Origin: Pseudorhodoferax sp. Leaf274
GTDB taxonomy: Bacteria; Pseudomonadota; Gammaproteobacteria; Burkholderiales; Burkholderiaceae_C
Length of the DNA stretch: 64,000 bases
Direction: 5' to 3'
NCBI RefSeq assembly: GCF_001422445.1
Contig: NZ_LMNA01000006.1
Span: forward strand, 9,106 to 73,105
Below, piece by piece: positions 27,292 through 36,283 of this stretch. The translations under genes were made by a program, and so were the position numbers. Each line of letters opens with the position of its first letter. Positions within the stretch are counted from its first letter, which is position 1. The notes below the pieces were generated by a model. That model was not told where the DNA came from. It did no database searches and saw only the letters and a list, made by a program, of their open reading frames with translations.

Positions 27292-28527
27292 TTACTGCAG
27301 CAGGGCCAGCACACCCTGCGGCAGCTGGTTGGCCTGCGCCACCATGGCGGTACCGGCCTGTTGCAGGATCTGCGTACGCGACAGGTTGGCGGTTTCCTGC
27401 GCGAAGTCGGCGTCCACGATGCGGCCACGGGAAGCCGACAGGTTCTCCACCTGGATCTCGATGGAGCCCACAGAGTTCTCGAAGCGGCTCTGCAGAGCAC
27501 CCAGGTCGGCGCGGGCGTTGTTGACCTGGTCGAGGGCGCTGTCGATCTTCTTGAGGGCGACCCAGGCGTTGGCCTGCGTGTCGATGCTCAGCGTGTCGAT
27601 GCCCAGCGAGTCGGTCGTCGTGTCGGTGGCGGTCAGGGAGGCCTGGGTATCGCCGATCGTGCCGATGGCGCCGCCAGCCACGCCGAAGTTGCCGGCCGTG
27701 AAGCCTGCCGACAGGGTCAGCGTCGTGGCATTGCCATCGGTGTCGGTCTTCGAAGACATCAGGTCGATGGAGTACAGGCCATCGCCGCCGCGCGTCAGGA
27801 AAGCGGTGACACCGGTGTCGGCGGACTTGCGGTTGATCGCCTCCACCATCTGGCCCAGACGCTCGGTGCCGGAGCTGGCCGCGCCAATCGCACCCAGGTT
27901 CCAGGTCGTTGCGCCGTCGTTGATGTTCAGGGTCGACGCATCGGTGATCGCGCCCGTGTCGGTGATGCTGGTGGCGTCGATGCCCGTGCTCTGGCTGTAG
28001 GCATAGACCACATCGGCCAGGCCGGTGGCGCGGCTGTCGGTCAGCGCGCCGACGGTGATGTTGTCGCCCGAGTTGGCGCCCACCTGGAACACCGCGCCCG
28101 AGAAGCTGCCGTCCAGGATCTTGGTGCCGTTGAAGCTGGTCTGCTTGGCGACGCGGTCGATCTCGTCCACCAGCTGCGAGACTTCGGCTTGCAGCGCCTT
28201 GCGGTCGTCCTTGCTGTTGGTGGCATTGGACGACTGCACCGCCAGTTCGCGCATGCGCTGCAGCATGTCGCCGACCTTGCCCAGCGCGCCTTCCGCCGTC
28301 TGCGACAGCGAGATGCCGTCGTTGGAGTTGCGGGCCGCCACCGTGTTGCCCTTGATCTGGCTGTTCATGCGCTCGGAGATCGCCAAGCCGGCCGCGTCGT
28401 CCTTGGCGCTGTTCACACGCAGGCCAGAGGACAGGCGCTGCATGGACGTGGCCAGCGAGCTCTGCGAGCCGCTCAGGTTGCGCTGGGCATTCAGCGAAAT
28501 CGAATTCGTGTTGATGGTCGAGGCCAT
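27292..28527 (-). CDS. fliC: Flagellin (first copy)
   Basis: 411 residues. The N-terminal D0/D1 domain starts MASTINTNSISLNAQRNL and includes LSSGLRVNSAKDDAAGLAIS. The C-terminal D1/D0 ends LSRTQILQQAGTAMVAQANQ, with short variable D2 regions in between. The TLR5-recognised helix is present as LQRMRELAVQ. It shares near-identical ends with the flagellin at 28885 but differs in the middle (residues about 160-290) and at several helix positions. It has a good sigma-28 promoter about 150 bp upstream and a terminator downstream. Confidence 0.97.
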   Translation of the reverse strand: MASTINTNSISLNAQRNLSGSQSSLATSMQRLSSGLRVNSAKDDAAGLAISERMNSQIKGNTVAARNSNDGISLSQTAEGALGKVGDMLQRMRELAVQSSNATNSKDDRKALQAEVSQLVDEIDRVAKQTSFNGTKILDGSFSGAVFQVGANSGDNITVGALTDSRATGLADVVYAYSQSTGIDATSITDTGAITDASTLNINDGATTWNLGAIGAASSGTERLGQMVEAINRKSADTGVTAFLTRGGDGLYSIDLMSSKTDTDGNATTLTLSAGFTAGNFGVAGGAIGTIGDTQASLTATDTTTDSLGIDTLSIDTQANAWVALKKIDSALDQVNNARADLGALQSRFENSVGSIEIQVENLSASRGRIVDADFAQETANLSRTQILQQAGTAMVAQANQLPQGVLALLQ

Positions 28528-28680
28528 GAAAAAACTCCAGTTAAAGCGGCAAAACGCCGATCACAACGCCAGCACCGCGCTGGCCGCCCTGACCGGTGGC
28601 GGCGAGAAAGTCATTGATTTACAAGACTTTTTCTCTGCCACTTTGCCGGCCAACAGGTCCTCGGGGACCCATTGCACAGG

Positions 28681-28707
28681 TTTTCGGACCGCCTGGAGAA
28701 AACTTGA
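28681..28707 (-). promoter_or_regulatory. Sigma-28 (FliA) promoter of fliC
   Basis: On the minus strand TCAAGTTT (-35, 28707-28700), an 11-base spacer and TCCGAAAA (-10, 28688-28681) match the FliA consensus TAAAGTTT-N11-GCCGATAA at 7 of 8 and 6 of 8 positions with exact spacing. FliA itself is encoded at 56328. Confidence 0.75.
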
Positions 28708-28756
28708 GGGCCTGTTACTGCTTGAGGCCAGAAATAGCGCAACTTTCGAACGCTTT

Positions 28757-28783
28757 TCAAGCGTATGCGCGGCCCGTGGATCT
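28757..28783 (+). promoter_or_regulatory. Weak candidate sigma-28 promoter for the second flagellin
   Basis: TCAAGCGT, an 11-base spacer and GTGGATCT face the second flagellin gene, about 100 bp before its ATG. The -35 resembles the two good sites in this window but the -10 matches the consensus at only 4 of 8 positions. It may be weak or not a promoter. Confidence 0.25.
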
Positions 28784-28884
28784 CCAGAATTCCCAGCACG
28801 CCCAGGAACGTGGGCGCCGACGGGTCGCCACCTTGGCGATACCGAAACGGTCCCACCACTTCGGACAAGCAGGAGTAACCGTCC

Positions 28885-30111
28885 ATGGCCTCGACGATCA
28901 ATACCAATTCCATCTCGCTCAACGCCCAGCGCAACCTGAGCGCCTCCCAGGGGTCGCTGGCCACGTCGATGCAGCGCCTGTCCTCGGGCCTGCGCGTGAA
29001 CAGCGCCAAGGACGACGCGGCCGGCCTGGCCATCGCCGAGCGCATGAACACCCAGGTGCGCGGCCAGACCGTGGCGGCGCGCAACTCCAACGACGGCATC
29101 TCGCTGGGCCAGACGGCGGAAGGCGCGCTGGGCAAGGTCGGCGACATGCTGCAACGCATGCGCGAACTGGCGGTGCAGGCCTCCAACGCCACGAACAGCG
29201 CAGCCGACCGCGCCGCGCTGCAGGCCGAAGTGGCACAGCTGCGCGACGAAGTCGACCGCGTCGCCAAGCAGACCAGCTTCAACGGCACCAAGATCCTGGA
29301 CGGCAGCTTCTCGGGCGCGGTGTTCCAGGTCGGGTCCAACTCGGGCGACAACATCACCGTGGGCGCGCTGGTCGACACACGGTCCGCGCGGCTGTCCGAC
29401 ATCGCCTATGCCTACGACCAGGCCACCGGCATCCAGGGCACGGACGTCAGCGACATCGCGGCCGTCACCGATCCCTCGGCCCTGAACATCAGCGACGGCA
29501 ACACGACCTGGGGCCTGGGCGCCGTGGCTTCGGCCAGCTCGGGCACCGAGCGGCTGGGCCAGATGGTGGAGGCCATCAACCGCAAGACGGCCGACACCGG
29601 CGTGACCGCCTACCTGACGCGCAACCCCAACGGCAACTTCACGGTCGACCTGCTGTCGTCCAGGACCGACACCGACGGCAATGCCGTCACGTTGACCCTG
29701 GCCGGCTTCAACAACTCCAACTTCGGCTATACGCCGACCACCGTCGGCGCCGCAGGTTCCGTGGTCAACGCCACCGACACCACCACCGACGCGCTCGGCA
29801 TCGACACGCTGTCGGTGGCCACGCAGGCCGGCGCCTGGGTCGCGCTCAAGAAGATCGACAGCGCCATCGACCAGGTGAACAACGCGCGCGCCGACCTGGG
29901 TGCCCTGCAAAGCCGCTTCGAGAACTCGGTGGCCAACATCGAGATCCAGATCGAGAACCTGGCGGCCGCGCGCGGGCGCATCGTGGACGCCGACTTCGCC
30001 GCAGAAACGGCCAACCTGTCGCGCACGCAGATCCTGCAGCAGGCCGGCACCGCCATGGTGGCCCAGGCCAACCAGTTGCCGCAGCAGGTTCTGCAGCTGC
30101 TGCAGCAGTGA
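28885..30111 (+). CDS. Flagellin (second copy, divergent)
   Basis: 408 residues. It has the same N-terminal and C-terminal assembly domains as the first flagellin (MASTINTNSISLNAQRNLSA at the start, QLPQQVLQLLQQ at the end) and the LQRMRELAVQ helix. The central part differs, with NPNGNFTVDLLSSRTDTDG and GFNNSNFGYTPTTVG. AGGAG lies 9 bp before the ATG. The two genes point away from each other. Its promoter match is poor, so it may be expressed at a different level or under another regulator. The adjacent glycan island suggests both flagellins may be glycosylated. Confidence 0.96.
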   Translation: MASTINTNSISLNAQRNLSASQGSLATSMQRLSSGLRVNSAKDDAAGLAIAERMNTQVRGQTVAARNSNDGISLGQTAEGALGKVGDMLQRMRELAVQASNATNSAADRAALQAEVAQLRDEVDRVAKQTSFNGTKILDGSFSGAVFQVGSNSGDNITVGALVDTRSARLSDIAYAYDQATGIQGTDVSDIAAVTDPSALNISDGNTTWGLGAVASASSGTERLGQMVEAINRKTADTGVTAYLTRNPNGNFTVDLLSSRTDTDGNAVTLTLAGFNNSNFGYTPTTVGAAGSVVNATDTTTDALGIDTLSVATQAGAWVALKKIDSAIDQVNNARADLGALQSRFENSVANIEIQIENLAAARGRIVDADFAAETANLSRTQILQQAGTAMVAQANQLPQQVLQLLQQ

Positions 30112-30165
30112 TCGCGGCGCGGCGCCCTCCGGAGAAGGGCCGCTGGCTCGCGCTTCGCAGGAGCG

Positions 30166-30915
30166 TCAGGCGATCCGCCGGAGAAACCCATCCGGCGCCA
30201 CCGTGATCAACAGCTTGTGGTCGATCGTGTGGTCGATCTCGAAATCCGCCGTGGTCTGCAGGTACGCGTGCAGCGCCGTCTTCGGGCTGTTGCCCGGGCC
30301 CCAGGGGCGGTCGGGGAACATGGACTTGGGCATGTCTTCGATCACCGTGTCGAACACCACGCAATAGCTGCCCACGCTCACCAGCGGCGCATAGGCCTGC
30401 AGCTCGGCCAGCACGTGGTCGTGCGTGTGCATGCTGTCCAGGCAGACGAGCACGCGTTGCTTGCCTTGCGCCCGGGCGCGGACCTGCGCGACCACCTCGG
30501 GCGCGATGCTGGAGCCCTGGATCATCCGGATGCGCCGGGCCATCGGGTGCGCCTCGATGGCGGCGCGGTTGTGGGCGCGGATGTCGATGTCCAGCCCCAG
30601 CACCTCGGCATCGGCCGGGCCGCCGCAGGCCGCGTTGAGCTCCAGCATGGCCGCCGAGAAGATCAGCGAGCCGCCGTGCGCGATGCCGGTCTCCACGATC
30701 AGGTCGGGCTGCACGCGCCAGATCAGTTCCTGCATGGCCACGATGTCCTGCGGATACTGGATGATGGGCCGCCCCATCCATTCGAAGTGGTAGGAATACT
30801 TGCCCGCGTTGGCGCGGTCCATCCAGGCCCGGGTGGCCTGCGCCAGTTCGGCGTCGGCGCCCTGGGCCGCGATCTCGGCGCGGCCTTCCTGCTGGAATTG
30901 TTCGTAGGGGGTCAT
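30166..30915 (-). CDS. CmcI-family (cephalosporin hydroxylase-like) methyltransferase-fold protein
   Basis: 249 residues. The family is named after CmcI of cephamycin synthesis but has a SAM-methyltransferase fold, and its members often lie in sugar or lipopolysaccharide clusters. Visible features are LIVETGIAHGGSLIFSAAMLEL (the SAM-binding loop core is ETGIAHGGS), VLGLDIDIR and VLVCLDSMHTHDHVLAEL. The start is the ATG at 30915 with GAGGAG upstream; the longer frame is rejected. It is the last gene of the glycan island. It probably modifies a sugar, for example by O-methylation. The substrate is unknown. Confidence 0.8.
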   Translation of the reverse strand: MTPYEQFQQEGRAEIAAQGADAELAQATRAWMDRANAGKYSYHFEWMGRPIIQYPQDIVAMQELIWRVQPDLIVETGIAHGGSLIFSAAMLELNAACGGPADAEVLGLDIDIRAHNRAAIEAHPMARRIRMIQGSSIAPEVVAQVRARAQGKQRVLVCLDSMHTHDHVLAELQAYAPLVSVGSYCVVFDTVIEDMPKSMFPDRPWGPGNSPKTALHAYLQTTADFEIDHTIDHKLLITVAPDGFLRRIA

Positions 30916-30926
30916 GGGAATGCTCC

Positions 30927-31586
30927 TCAGGGTTGTGGCGCGCGGCGCAGCGGCCGTGCGGGATTGCCGACGACGGTGGTGTCCGGTGGCACGTCGCGCG
31001 TGACGACCGCCCCGGCACCGACGATGCTGTTCTCTCCGATGGTCAGCCGCGGCAGCACCACCGCACCGGCACCCACCATCACGTGCGCATGCAGCGTGAC
31101 CAGGCCGCACAGGGTGGCGCCCGGCGCAAGGTGAACGCCATCGCCGATCCGGCATTCGTGGTCCACCGAGGCCTTGTGGTTCAGGATGCAGGCCGCGCCG
31201 ACCACCGCATCGGCAGCCACCACGGCCTGGGCCAGCACCTGCGTGCCGGCCCCGAGCGTCGCCGTCGCGCAAACCGAGGCGTCGGGGTGCTGCAACGGCG
31301 GCAGTTCAAGCCCGCGCCCGCGGAACAGTTGCTGCAGCGCGAGCCGGTCGCGCCCGCGGCTGCCACCGATGGCGACCAGTCCGCGCACCTGCGCGATGTC
31401 CTGCGCCTGGTCGGCCCAGCGGTGAAAGCCGGCTTCGCCCTGGTACACGGGCACGCCCGGCAGCACGGACGCCACGGCGTCGCGGTCGAACAGCGCCTCC
31501 ACGCAGCCGCCAAGGCGCCCGATCAGCGCTGCCAGCACCTTGGCGTGGCCGGCCGAGCCCCAGATCACGTAGCGCGGTTCAGCCAT
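30927..31586 (-). CDS. NeuD/PglD-family sugar acyltransferase
   Basis: 219 residues. An N-terminal Rossmann-like domain (YVIWGSAGHAKVLAALIGRLG) precedes a left-handed beta-helix of hexapeptide repeats (ATLGAGTQVLAQAVVAADAV, VGAGAVVLPRLTIGENS). The repeats include NHKASVDHEC, where PglD-type enzymes carry the catalytic His. The C-terminal VVGNPARPL is typical. It most likely acylates the 4-amino group produced by the neighbouring aminotransferase. The ATG at 31586 overlaps the aminotransferase stop by 8 bp. Confidence 0.9.
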   Translation of the reverse strand: MAEPRYVIWGSAGHAKVLAALIGRLGGCVEALFDRDAVASVLPGVPVYQGEAGFHRWADQAQDIAQVRGLVAIGGSRGRDRLALQQLFRGRGLELPPLQHPDASVCATATLGAGTQVLAQAVVAADAVVGAACILNHKASVDHECRIGDGVHLAPGATLCGLVTLHAHVMVGAGAVVLPRLTIGENSIVGAGAVVTRDVPPDTTVVGNPARPLRRAPQP

Positions 31587-32688
31587 GGCGCATGCCACGC
31601 AGCACCGCGGCCACGCGCTGCTGCTCCTCGTCCGTCATGTCGTGGTAGCTGGGCAGGTTGATGGCCCGCGCCGCGATGCCAGCGGCCAAGGGCTGGCCCG
31701 CATGGCCGCCCAGCACCGGCAGGCTGGACAGGGGATGGAAGAACACGCGCGCGTCGATGTTCTCGGCCGCGAAAGCGGCCTGCAGCGCCTCGCGCGTGAC
31801 CCCGGTCGCTGGCGCGAACACCGCGGTCGGCATCCAGGCGCCGTTCTCGCAGCCCGCCGGCTCGGGGTTCAGCGCGATGCCGTCGCAGCCCGCCAGCAAG
31901 GCGCGGTACCGGTGGAAGATCGCGCGCTTGCGCGCCACCAGCTCGCCGATCCGCTCCATCTGGCCGCAGCCGATGGCCGCCTGCACGTTGGACATCTTGT
32001 ACTTGTAGCCCACCATGTCAGGCCAGAACTGGCGCGCCTGCCCGCGCGCACGGCCATGGTTGGACAAGGTGTTCACGGTGTCGAACAGGGCGTCGTCGTT
32101 GGTCACGAACATGCCGCCCTCGCCCGTGGTCAAGGTCTTCGTGCCATGGAAGGAGAACGCACCGAAGGCACCCATGCTGCCGGCGCGCCTGCCATGCCAT
32201 ACCGAGCCCAGCGCCTCCGCCGCATCCTCGATCACCGGCAGGCCATGGGCGGTGCCGATGGCGCGCAGCGCATCCATCTCGCACAGGTTGCCGTACAGGT
32301 GCACGGCCAGGATGGCCTTGGTGCGGGGCGTGATCGCACGCTCGACCAGCGCCGGGTCCAGGCACCAGCTGTCGGCCAGGATGTCCACGAACACCGGCGT
32401 GGCGCCCAGGTGCACGATGGGTGCGGCCGAAGCGATCCAGTTGGTGTCGGCCAGGATCACCTCGTCGCCCGGCCCGATCCCGAGCGCGGCCATGCCCATG
32501 TGCAACGCGCCCGTGGCGCTGCTCGTGGCGATGGCATGCCTCACGCCCAGGTGCTCGCGGAACTGCGCCTCGAAGCGGTGGATGTAGTCGTAGCAACGCT
32601 CGCCCCAACCGTTGCGCGTGGCATCGGTCGCGTAGCCGACCTCCAGCTCGGTGACGGAGGGCTTGGTGTAGAGAATGCGTGCCTTCAT
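31579..32688 (-). CDS. DegT/DnrJ/EryC1-family nucleotide-sugar aminotransferase
   Basis: 369 residues. The PLP lysine is K184 in FSFHGTKTLTTGEGG, and the cofactor region EDAAEALGSVW precedes it. Because lysine is present (not the histidine of RfbH/E1 and ColD), it should be a true transaminase that aminates a keto-sugar, resembling PerA/RfbE-type 4-aminotransferases. It would act on the CDP-keto-sugar made by rfbF/rfbG and modified by the epimerase and C-methyltransferase. The start is the ATG at 32688; the long frame upstream belongs to the opposite reading of neighbouring genes. Confidence 0.92.
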   Translation of the reverse strand: MKARILYTKPSVTELEVGYATDATRNGWGERCYDYIHRFEAQFREHLGVRHAIATSSATGALHMGMAALGIGPGDEVILADTNWIASAAPIVHLGATPVFVDILADSWCLDPALVERAITPRTKAILAVHLYGNLCEMDALRAIGTAHGLPVIEDAAEALGSVWHGRRAGSMGAFGAFSFHGTKTLTTGEGGMFVTNDDALFDTVNTLSNHGRARGQARQFWPDMVGYKYKMSNVQAAIGCGQMERIGELVARKRAIFHRYRALLAGCDGIALNPEPAGCENGAWMPTAVFAPATGVTREALQAAFAAENIDARVFFHPLSSLPVLGGHAGQPLAAGIAARAINLPSYHDMTDEEQQRVAAVLRGMRHG

Positions 32689-33911
32689 GCGATCTCCAGG
32701 CGGGGAACGGCCGTCACGAAGCGCGCACCCCATGTGCGCGCGTAGTCCAGCTGCGCGACCAGCTCGCTCCTGAGGTTCCAGGGCAGCAGGACGATGTAGT
32801 CGGGCCGGTCCTGCGCCAACTGCGCCTCGTCGACGATGGGAATGCGGCTGCCCGGCATCCACTTGCCCTGCTTGGCCGGGTTGCGGTCGACCACGTAGGC
32901 CACCTGGTGCGGCCGCACGCCCGCGAAGTTGAACAAGGTGTTGCCCTTGGCCGCCGCGCCATAGGCGGCCACGCGCTTGCCGGCCGCGAACTGCTCGGAC
33001 AGGAAGGCCTGCAGTTCGTTCGCGATGCGCGACGGCTCGCGGCCGAAGCGCGTGTAGAAGTCCGGGCCCAGCATGCCGGCCGCGGCCTCCTCCTCCAGCA
33101 GCCGCGTGACGGCCGCGCTGCGCGGCTGCAGGCCGGTGTCGGCGCGCTGGGCGAACACGCGCAGGCTGCCGCCGTGCGTGGGCAGTTGCTCCACGTCGAA
33201 CACCGCCAGGCCGTTGGCCGCGAAGATGCGCTGCACCGCCGTCAGCGAGAGGTAGGAGTAGTGCTCGTGGTAGGCCGTGTCGAACTGGCACTGCTGCACC
33301 ATGCGCAGCAGGTGCGGGAACTCGAAGGTGGCCACGCCCCGGGGTTGGAGCAGCAGCGCGAAGCCGGCCACGAAATCGTTGATGTCGGGCACGTGGGCCA
33401 GCACGTTGTTGGCGGCCATGAGGTCTGCCTGGCGGCCGGCCGCCGCCAGTTCGCGCGCCAATGCCACGCCGAAGAAGCGCTCGTCGATCTCGATCCCCTT
33501 GGCGCGCGCGGCGGCCGCCGTGCTGGCGGTGGGCTCGATGCCATAGCACGGGATGCCGGCACGCTGCACGTACTGCAGCAGGTAGCCGTCGTTGGCGGCC
33601 ACCTCGACCACGCGACTCGCCGGACCCAGGCCGAAGCGCTCGTGCATCGCGGCCACGTAGGCCTCGGCATGGGCGAGCCAGGACGAGGAGAACGAGCTGA
33701 AGTAGGCGTAGTCCTCGGTGAAGAGCGCCTCCCGGCCGGCATGGTCCTCGGTCTGCACGAGCCAGCACGATCCGCAGGCCAGCACGCGCAGCGGGAACCA
33801 GGTCTCCGGCGCGTTGAGCGCCGCGGCATCCAGGTAGGCGTTGCTGGGCGGGGCGCTGCCCAGGTCCAGGAAAGGCAGGCGCACCTCGGCGGCGCAATGG
33901 CGGCATTTCAC
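32685..33911 (-). CDS. Sugar C-methyltransferase (zinc-binding N-terminal domain, SAM-dependent)
   Basis: 408 residues when started at the GTG at 33911 (MKCRHCAAEVRLPF). It has an N-terminal zinc ribbon (CRHC near residue 3 and CGSCW near residue 47), a central SAM-binding core (RVVEVAANDGYLLQYV) and a C-terminal domain with VAAYGAAAKGNTLFNF and VDRNPAKQGKWMPGS. This three-part layout is that of TylC3/NovU-like 3-C-methyltransferases of deoxysugar pathways. Its ends overlap the aminotransferase and the epimerase-like gene, so all are co-translated. It implies a branched-chain sugar. Confidence 0.9.
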   Translation of the reverse strand: MKCRHCAAEVRLPFLDLGSAPPSNAYLDAAALNAPETWFPLRVLACGSCWLVQTEDHAGREALFTEDYAYFSSFSSSWLAHAEAYVAAMHERFGLGPASRVVEVAANDGYLLQYVQRAGIPCYGIEPTASTAAAARAKGIEIDERFFGVALARELAAAGRQADLMAANNVLAHVPDINDFVAGFALLLQPRGVATFEFPHLLRMVQQCQFDTAYHEHYSYLSLTAVQRIFAANGLAVFDVEQLPTHGGSLRVFAQRADTGLQPRSAAVTRLLEEEAAAGMLGPDFYTRFGREPSRIANELQAFLSEQFAAGKRVAAYGAAAKGNTLFNFAGVRPHQVAYVVDRNPAKQGKWMPGSRIPIVDEAQLAQDRPDYIVLLPWNLRSELVAQLDYARTWGARFVTAVPRLEIA

Positions 33912-34468
33912 GGCAGGAGCCCTCGGAAGTCGTTGTCGAATGCAGGCTGCGCGGCATCGCGCGGCGACAGGCCGCGCACCGGCAGCGGCCAGGCGATGGC
34001 CAGGCGCGGGTCTTCGCAGTGCAGGCCGCCCTCGGCCTGCGGCGCGTAGGCGGCCGAGTGCAGGTAGAGCATGGCAACGTCGCGGCTCAACGCCTGGAAC
34101 CCGTGCGCAAAGCCTGCGGGGATGAGCAGCGCGCGCCCGTTGGCGGCCGACAGCCGCTCGGCATGCCAGCGGCCGAAGGTGGGCGAGCCTGCGCGCAGGT
34201 CCACGGCCACGTCCCAGACCTCGCCGGCCAGGCAGCTCACGAGCTTGGCCTCGGCATGCGGGGCGCGCTGGAAGTGCAGTCCGCGCACGGTGCCGCGCTC
34301 GGCCGTGAAGGTGTGGTTGACCTGGGCGATGGGGCCGGGCCAGCCGGCCTCGGCCAGTTCCTCGGCGCAATACAGGCGTGCCAGGTAGCCACGCGCATCG
34401 CCGAGCAGGCGCCGGTCGATGCGGCGCAGGCCGGCCAGCGGCGTGGCGTGGGCTTCAAGGCGCCGCAT
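33908..34468 (-). CDS. dTDP-4-dehydrorhamnose 3,5-epimerase-like protein
   Basis: 186 residues, a cupin of the RmlC family. The core motif TVRGLHFQRAPHAEAKLVSC contains the catalytic His (GLHFQ), followed by VDLRAGSPTFGRW and IPAGFAHGFQAL. In this cluster it would epimerise a CDP-4-keto-6-deoxy sugar at C3 or C5 rather than a dTDP-sugar, because no rmlA or rmlB is present. It begins at the ATG at 34468, overlapping the rfbG 3' end by 14 bp. Confidence 0.9.
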   Translation of the reverse strand: MRRLEAHATPLAGLRRIDRRLLGDARGYLARLYCAEELAEAGWPGPIAQVNHTFTAERGTVRGLHFQRAPHAEAKLVSCLAGEVWDVAVDLRAGSPTFGRWHAERLSAANGRALLIPAGFAHGFQALSRDVAMLYLHSAAYAPQAEGGLHCEDPRLAIAWPLPVRGLSPRDAAQPAFDNDFRGLLP

Positions 34469-35528
34469 GTTCGTAGGCGTCGATGTCGGCCAGGCACAGT
34501 GCGCGCGCATCGGCGCCTTCAGCCTGGGCCCGGTACCAGGCCATGCTGCGCTGCACGGCGGTGGCCAGCGGCCAGCGCGGGCGCACGCCCAGGCTCTGGC
34601 GCGCGCGGCTCACGTCCAGCGCAAGCAGGCCGGCCTCGTGCGGGCCTGCACGGCCATCGCCGTAGGCGACCTCGCCACGGCCGTAGGCAGCGCGCGCAAG
34701 CTCGACCACGGCCCGCACGGTGGCGGCCTCGTCGGCGGCCGGGCCGAAGTTGTAGGCGCCGGCCAGCGCCGGCTGCGCCCACAGGCGCTCGGCCAGCAGC
34801 AGGTAGGCGGCCAGTGGCTCCAGCACGTGCTGCCAGGGGCGCACGGCCGCGGGGCGGCGGATCTGCAGCGGCTCGCCGGCCGCGAATGCGCGCACCGCGT
34901 CGGGCAGCAGGCGGTCTTCGGCCCAGTCGCCGCCGCCGATCACGTTGCCGGCGCGCGCGCTGGCCACGGCCACGCCCTGGGCGGCCAAGAAGGCATCGCG
35001 CCAGCTGGCCACGGCCAGCTCGGCCGCGGCCTTGCTGGCGCTGTAGGGGTCGTGGCCGCCCAGCGCATCGTCCTCGCGGTAGGGCCAAGCCCATTCGCGG
35101 TTGCGGTAGACCTTGTCGGTGGTCACGGCCACGGCCACGCGCACGCTGTCCTGCCCGCGCAGCGCGTCCAGCACATGGGCCGTGCCCATGGTGTTGGCGG
35201 CCCAGGTGTCCAGGGGCGCGCGGTAGCCCGGCCGCACCAGGGCCTGGGCGGCCAGGTGCAGCACGATCTCGGGGCGCGCGGCCGCGACCACGGCGCGCAC
35301 GGCCTGCGCATCGCGGATGTCGGCCACATGGTGCGCCAGGCCTTCGTCCGCGCGTGCCAGGCCGAACAGGTGCGGCGCGGTCGCCGGCGCCAGCGCCAGG
35401 CCCGTGACCTGGGCGCCCAGCCGCCGCAGCCACAGCGCCAGCCAGCTGCCCTTGAAGCCGGTGTGGCCCGTCAGCAGCACGCGCCGGCCGGCCCAGAACG
35501 CGGGGCTCGGATTCACCAGGTCTTCCAT
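34455..35528 (-). CDS. rfbG: CDP-glucose 4,6-dehydratase
   Basis: 357 residues, extended short-chain dehydrogenase fold. The NAD-binding motif is TGHTGFKG (20-27), a form specific to this enzyme; the catalytic YxxxK is Y162-S-A-S-K166, and TTDKVYRN precedes it. It converts CDP-glucose to CDP-4-keto-6-deoxyglucose. The ATG at 35528 lies inside the end of rfbF, with a 16-bp overlap. It is the entry step of the branched-sugar pathway. Confidence 0.96.
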   Translation of the reverse strand: MEDLVNPSPAFWAGRRVLLTGHTGFKGSWLALWLRRLGAQVTGLALAPATAPHLFGLARADEGLAHHVADIRDAQAVRAVVAAARPEIVLHLAAQALVRPGYRAPLDTWAANTMGTAHVLDALRGQDSVRVAVAVTTDKVYRNREWAWPYREDDALGGHDPYSASKAAAELAVASWRDAFLAAQGVAVASARAGNVIGGGDWAEDRLLPDAVRAFAAGEPLQIRRPAAVRPWQHVLEPLAAYLLLAERLWAQPALAGAYNFGPAADEAATVRAVVELARAAYGRGEVAYGDGRAGPHEAGLLALDVSRARQSLGVRPRWPLATAVQRSMAWYRAQAEGADARALCLADIDAYEHAAP

Positions 35529-36283
35529 GGCGCCTTTCCGCTCAGCCAGAGGTCTTCGAGCAGGTTCTTCTCGCGCAGCGTGTCCATGGGCTGCCAGAAG
35601 CCCTGGTGCTCGTAGGCCTGGAGTTCGCCATCCCTGGCCAGGCCCGACAGGGGCTCGCTCTCCCAGGCCGTGCCGTCTTCGGCGATGCGCGCGATGACCC
35701 GGGGCGACAGCACGAAGAAGCCGCCGTTGATGAGGCCGCCATCGCCGCGCGGCTTCTCGGTGAAGCCCTGCACGGCGCTGCCCTGCATGCTGAGCGCGCC
35801 GTAGCGCCCGGGGGGCTGCACGGCCGTGACCGTCGCCAGCTTGCCATGCGCCCGGTGGAAGGCGATGGTGGCGGCGATGTCCACGTCGGACACGCCGTCG
35901 CCGTAGGTGAAGCAGAAGGCGTCCTCGCCGCGCACGTAGTCGGCCACGCGGCGCAGGCGCCCGCCGGTCATGGTGTCCTCGCCGGTGTCCACCAGCGTCA
36001 CGCGCCAGGGCTCGGCATGCTTGTGGTGCACCTCCATGCGGTTGCTGGCCATGTCGAAGGTCACGTCGGACATGTGCAGGAAGTAGTTGGCGAAGTACTC
36101 CTTGATCACGTAGCCCTTGTAGCCGCAGCAGATCACGAACTCGTTCACGCCGTGGGCCGAGTACATCTTGAGGATGTGCCACAGGATGGGCTTGCCGCCG
36201 ATCTCGATCATGGGCTTGGGCTTGAGGTGGGTTTCCTCGGAAATGCGGGTCCCGAGGCCACCGGCCAGGATCACGGCTTTCAT
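35513..36283 (-). CDS. rfbF: Glucose-1-phosphate cytidylyltransferase
   Basis: 256 residues. The nucleotidyltransferase signature is at the N terminus, [19 protein letters not shown], with [13 protein letters not shown] as the metal-binding acidic region and GRYGAL and NGGFFVL as later family motifs. It makes CDP-glucose from CTP and glucose-1-phosphate. It overlaps the stop of the giant glycosyltransferase gene (ATGA) and rfbG, so the biosynthetic genes and the transferase form one coupled transcript. Confidence 0.97.
   Translation of the reverse strand: MKAVILAGGLGTRISEETHLKPKPMIEIGGKPILWHILKMYSAHGVNEFVICCGYKGYVIKEYFANYFLHMSDVTFDMASNRMEVHHKHAEPWRVTLVDTGEDTMTGGRLRRVADYVRGEDAFCFTYGDGVSDVDIAATIAFHRAHGKLATVTAVQPPGRYGALSMQGSAVQGFTEKPRGDGGLINGGFFVLSPRVIARIAEDGTAWESEPLSGLARDGELQAYEHQGFWQPMDTLREKNLLEDLWLSGKAPWKTW

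Larger units (their letters stand above)
28528..28884. other. Intergenic region between the two divergent flagellin genes
   Basis: 357 bp without a gene. It contains the fliC ribosome site (CTGGAG) and a GGC-GTTTT-GCC hairpin at the left, the sigma-28 promoter for fliC at 28681-28707, a CGCTT-TTC-AAGCG dyad at 28751-28763, and AGGAG at 28871-28875 in front of the second flagellin. No conserved small ORF was seen. The two untranslated leaders are unusually long, roughly 150 and 100 bases if the promoters are placed correctly. Confidence 0.7.

Noticed and set aside
28556-28563. GCCGATCA, a good sigma-28 -10 facing the second flagellin
   Set aside because: It lies only 29 bp from the fliC start, about 320 bp from the second flagellin, and the nearest TAAA is 10 bases upstream, far from the needed spacing.
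30112-30165. Possible terminator after the second flagellin (GCCCT...AGGGC)
   Set aside because: The stem is only 5 bp and no T run follows on either strand.
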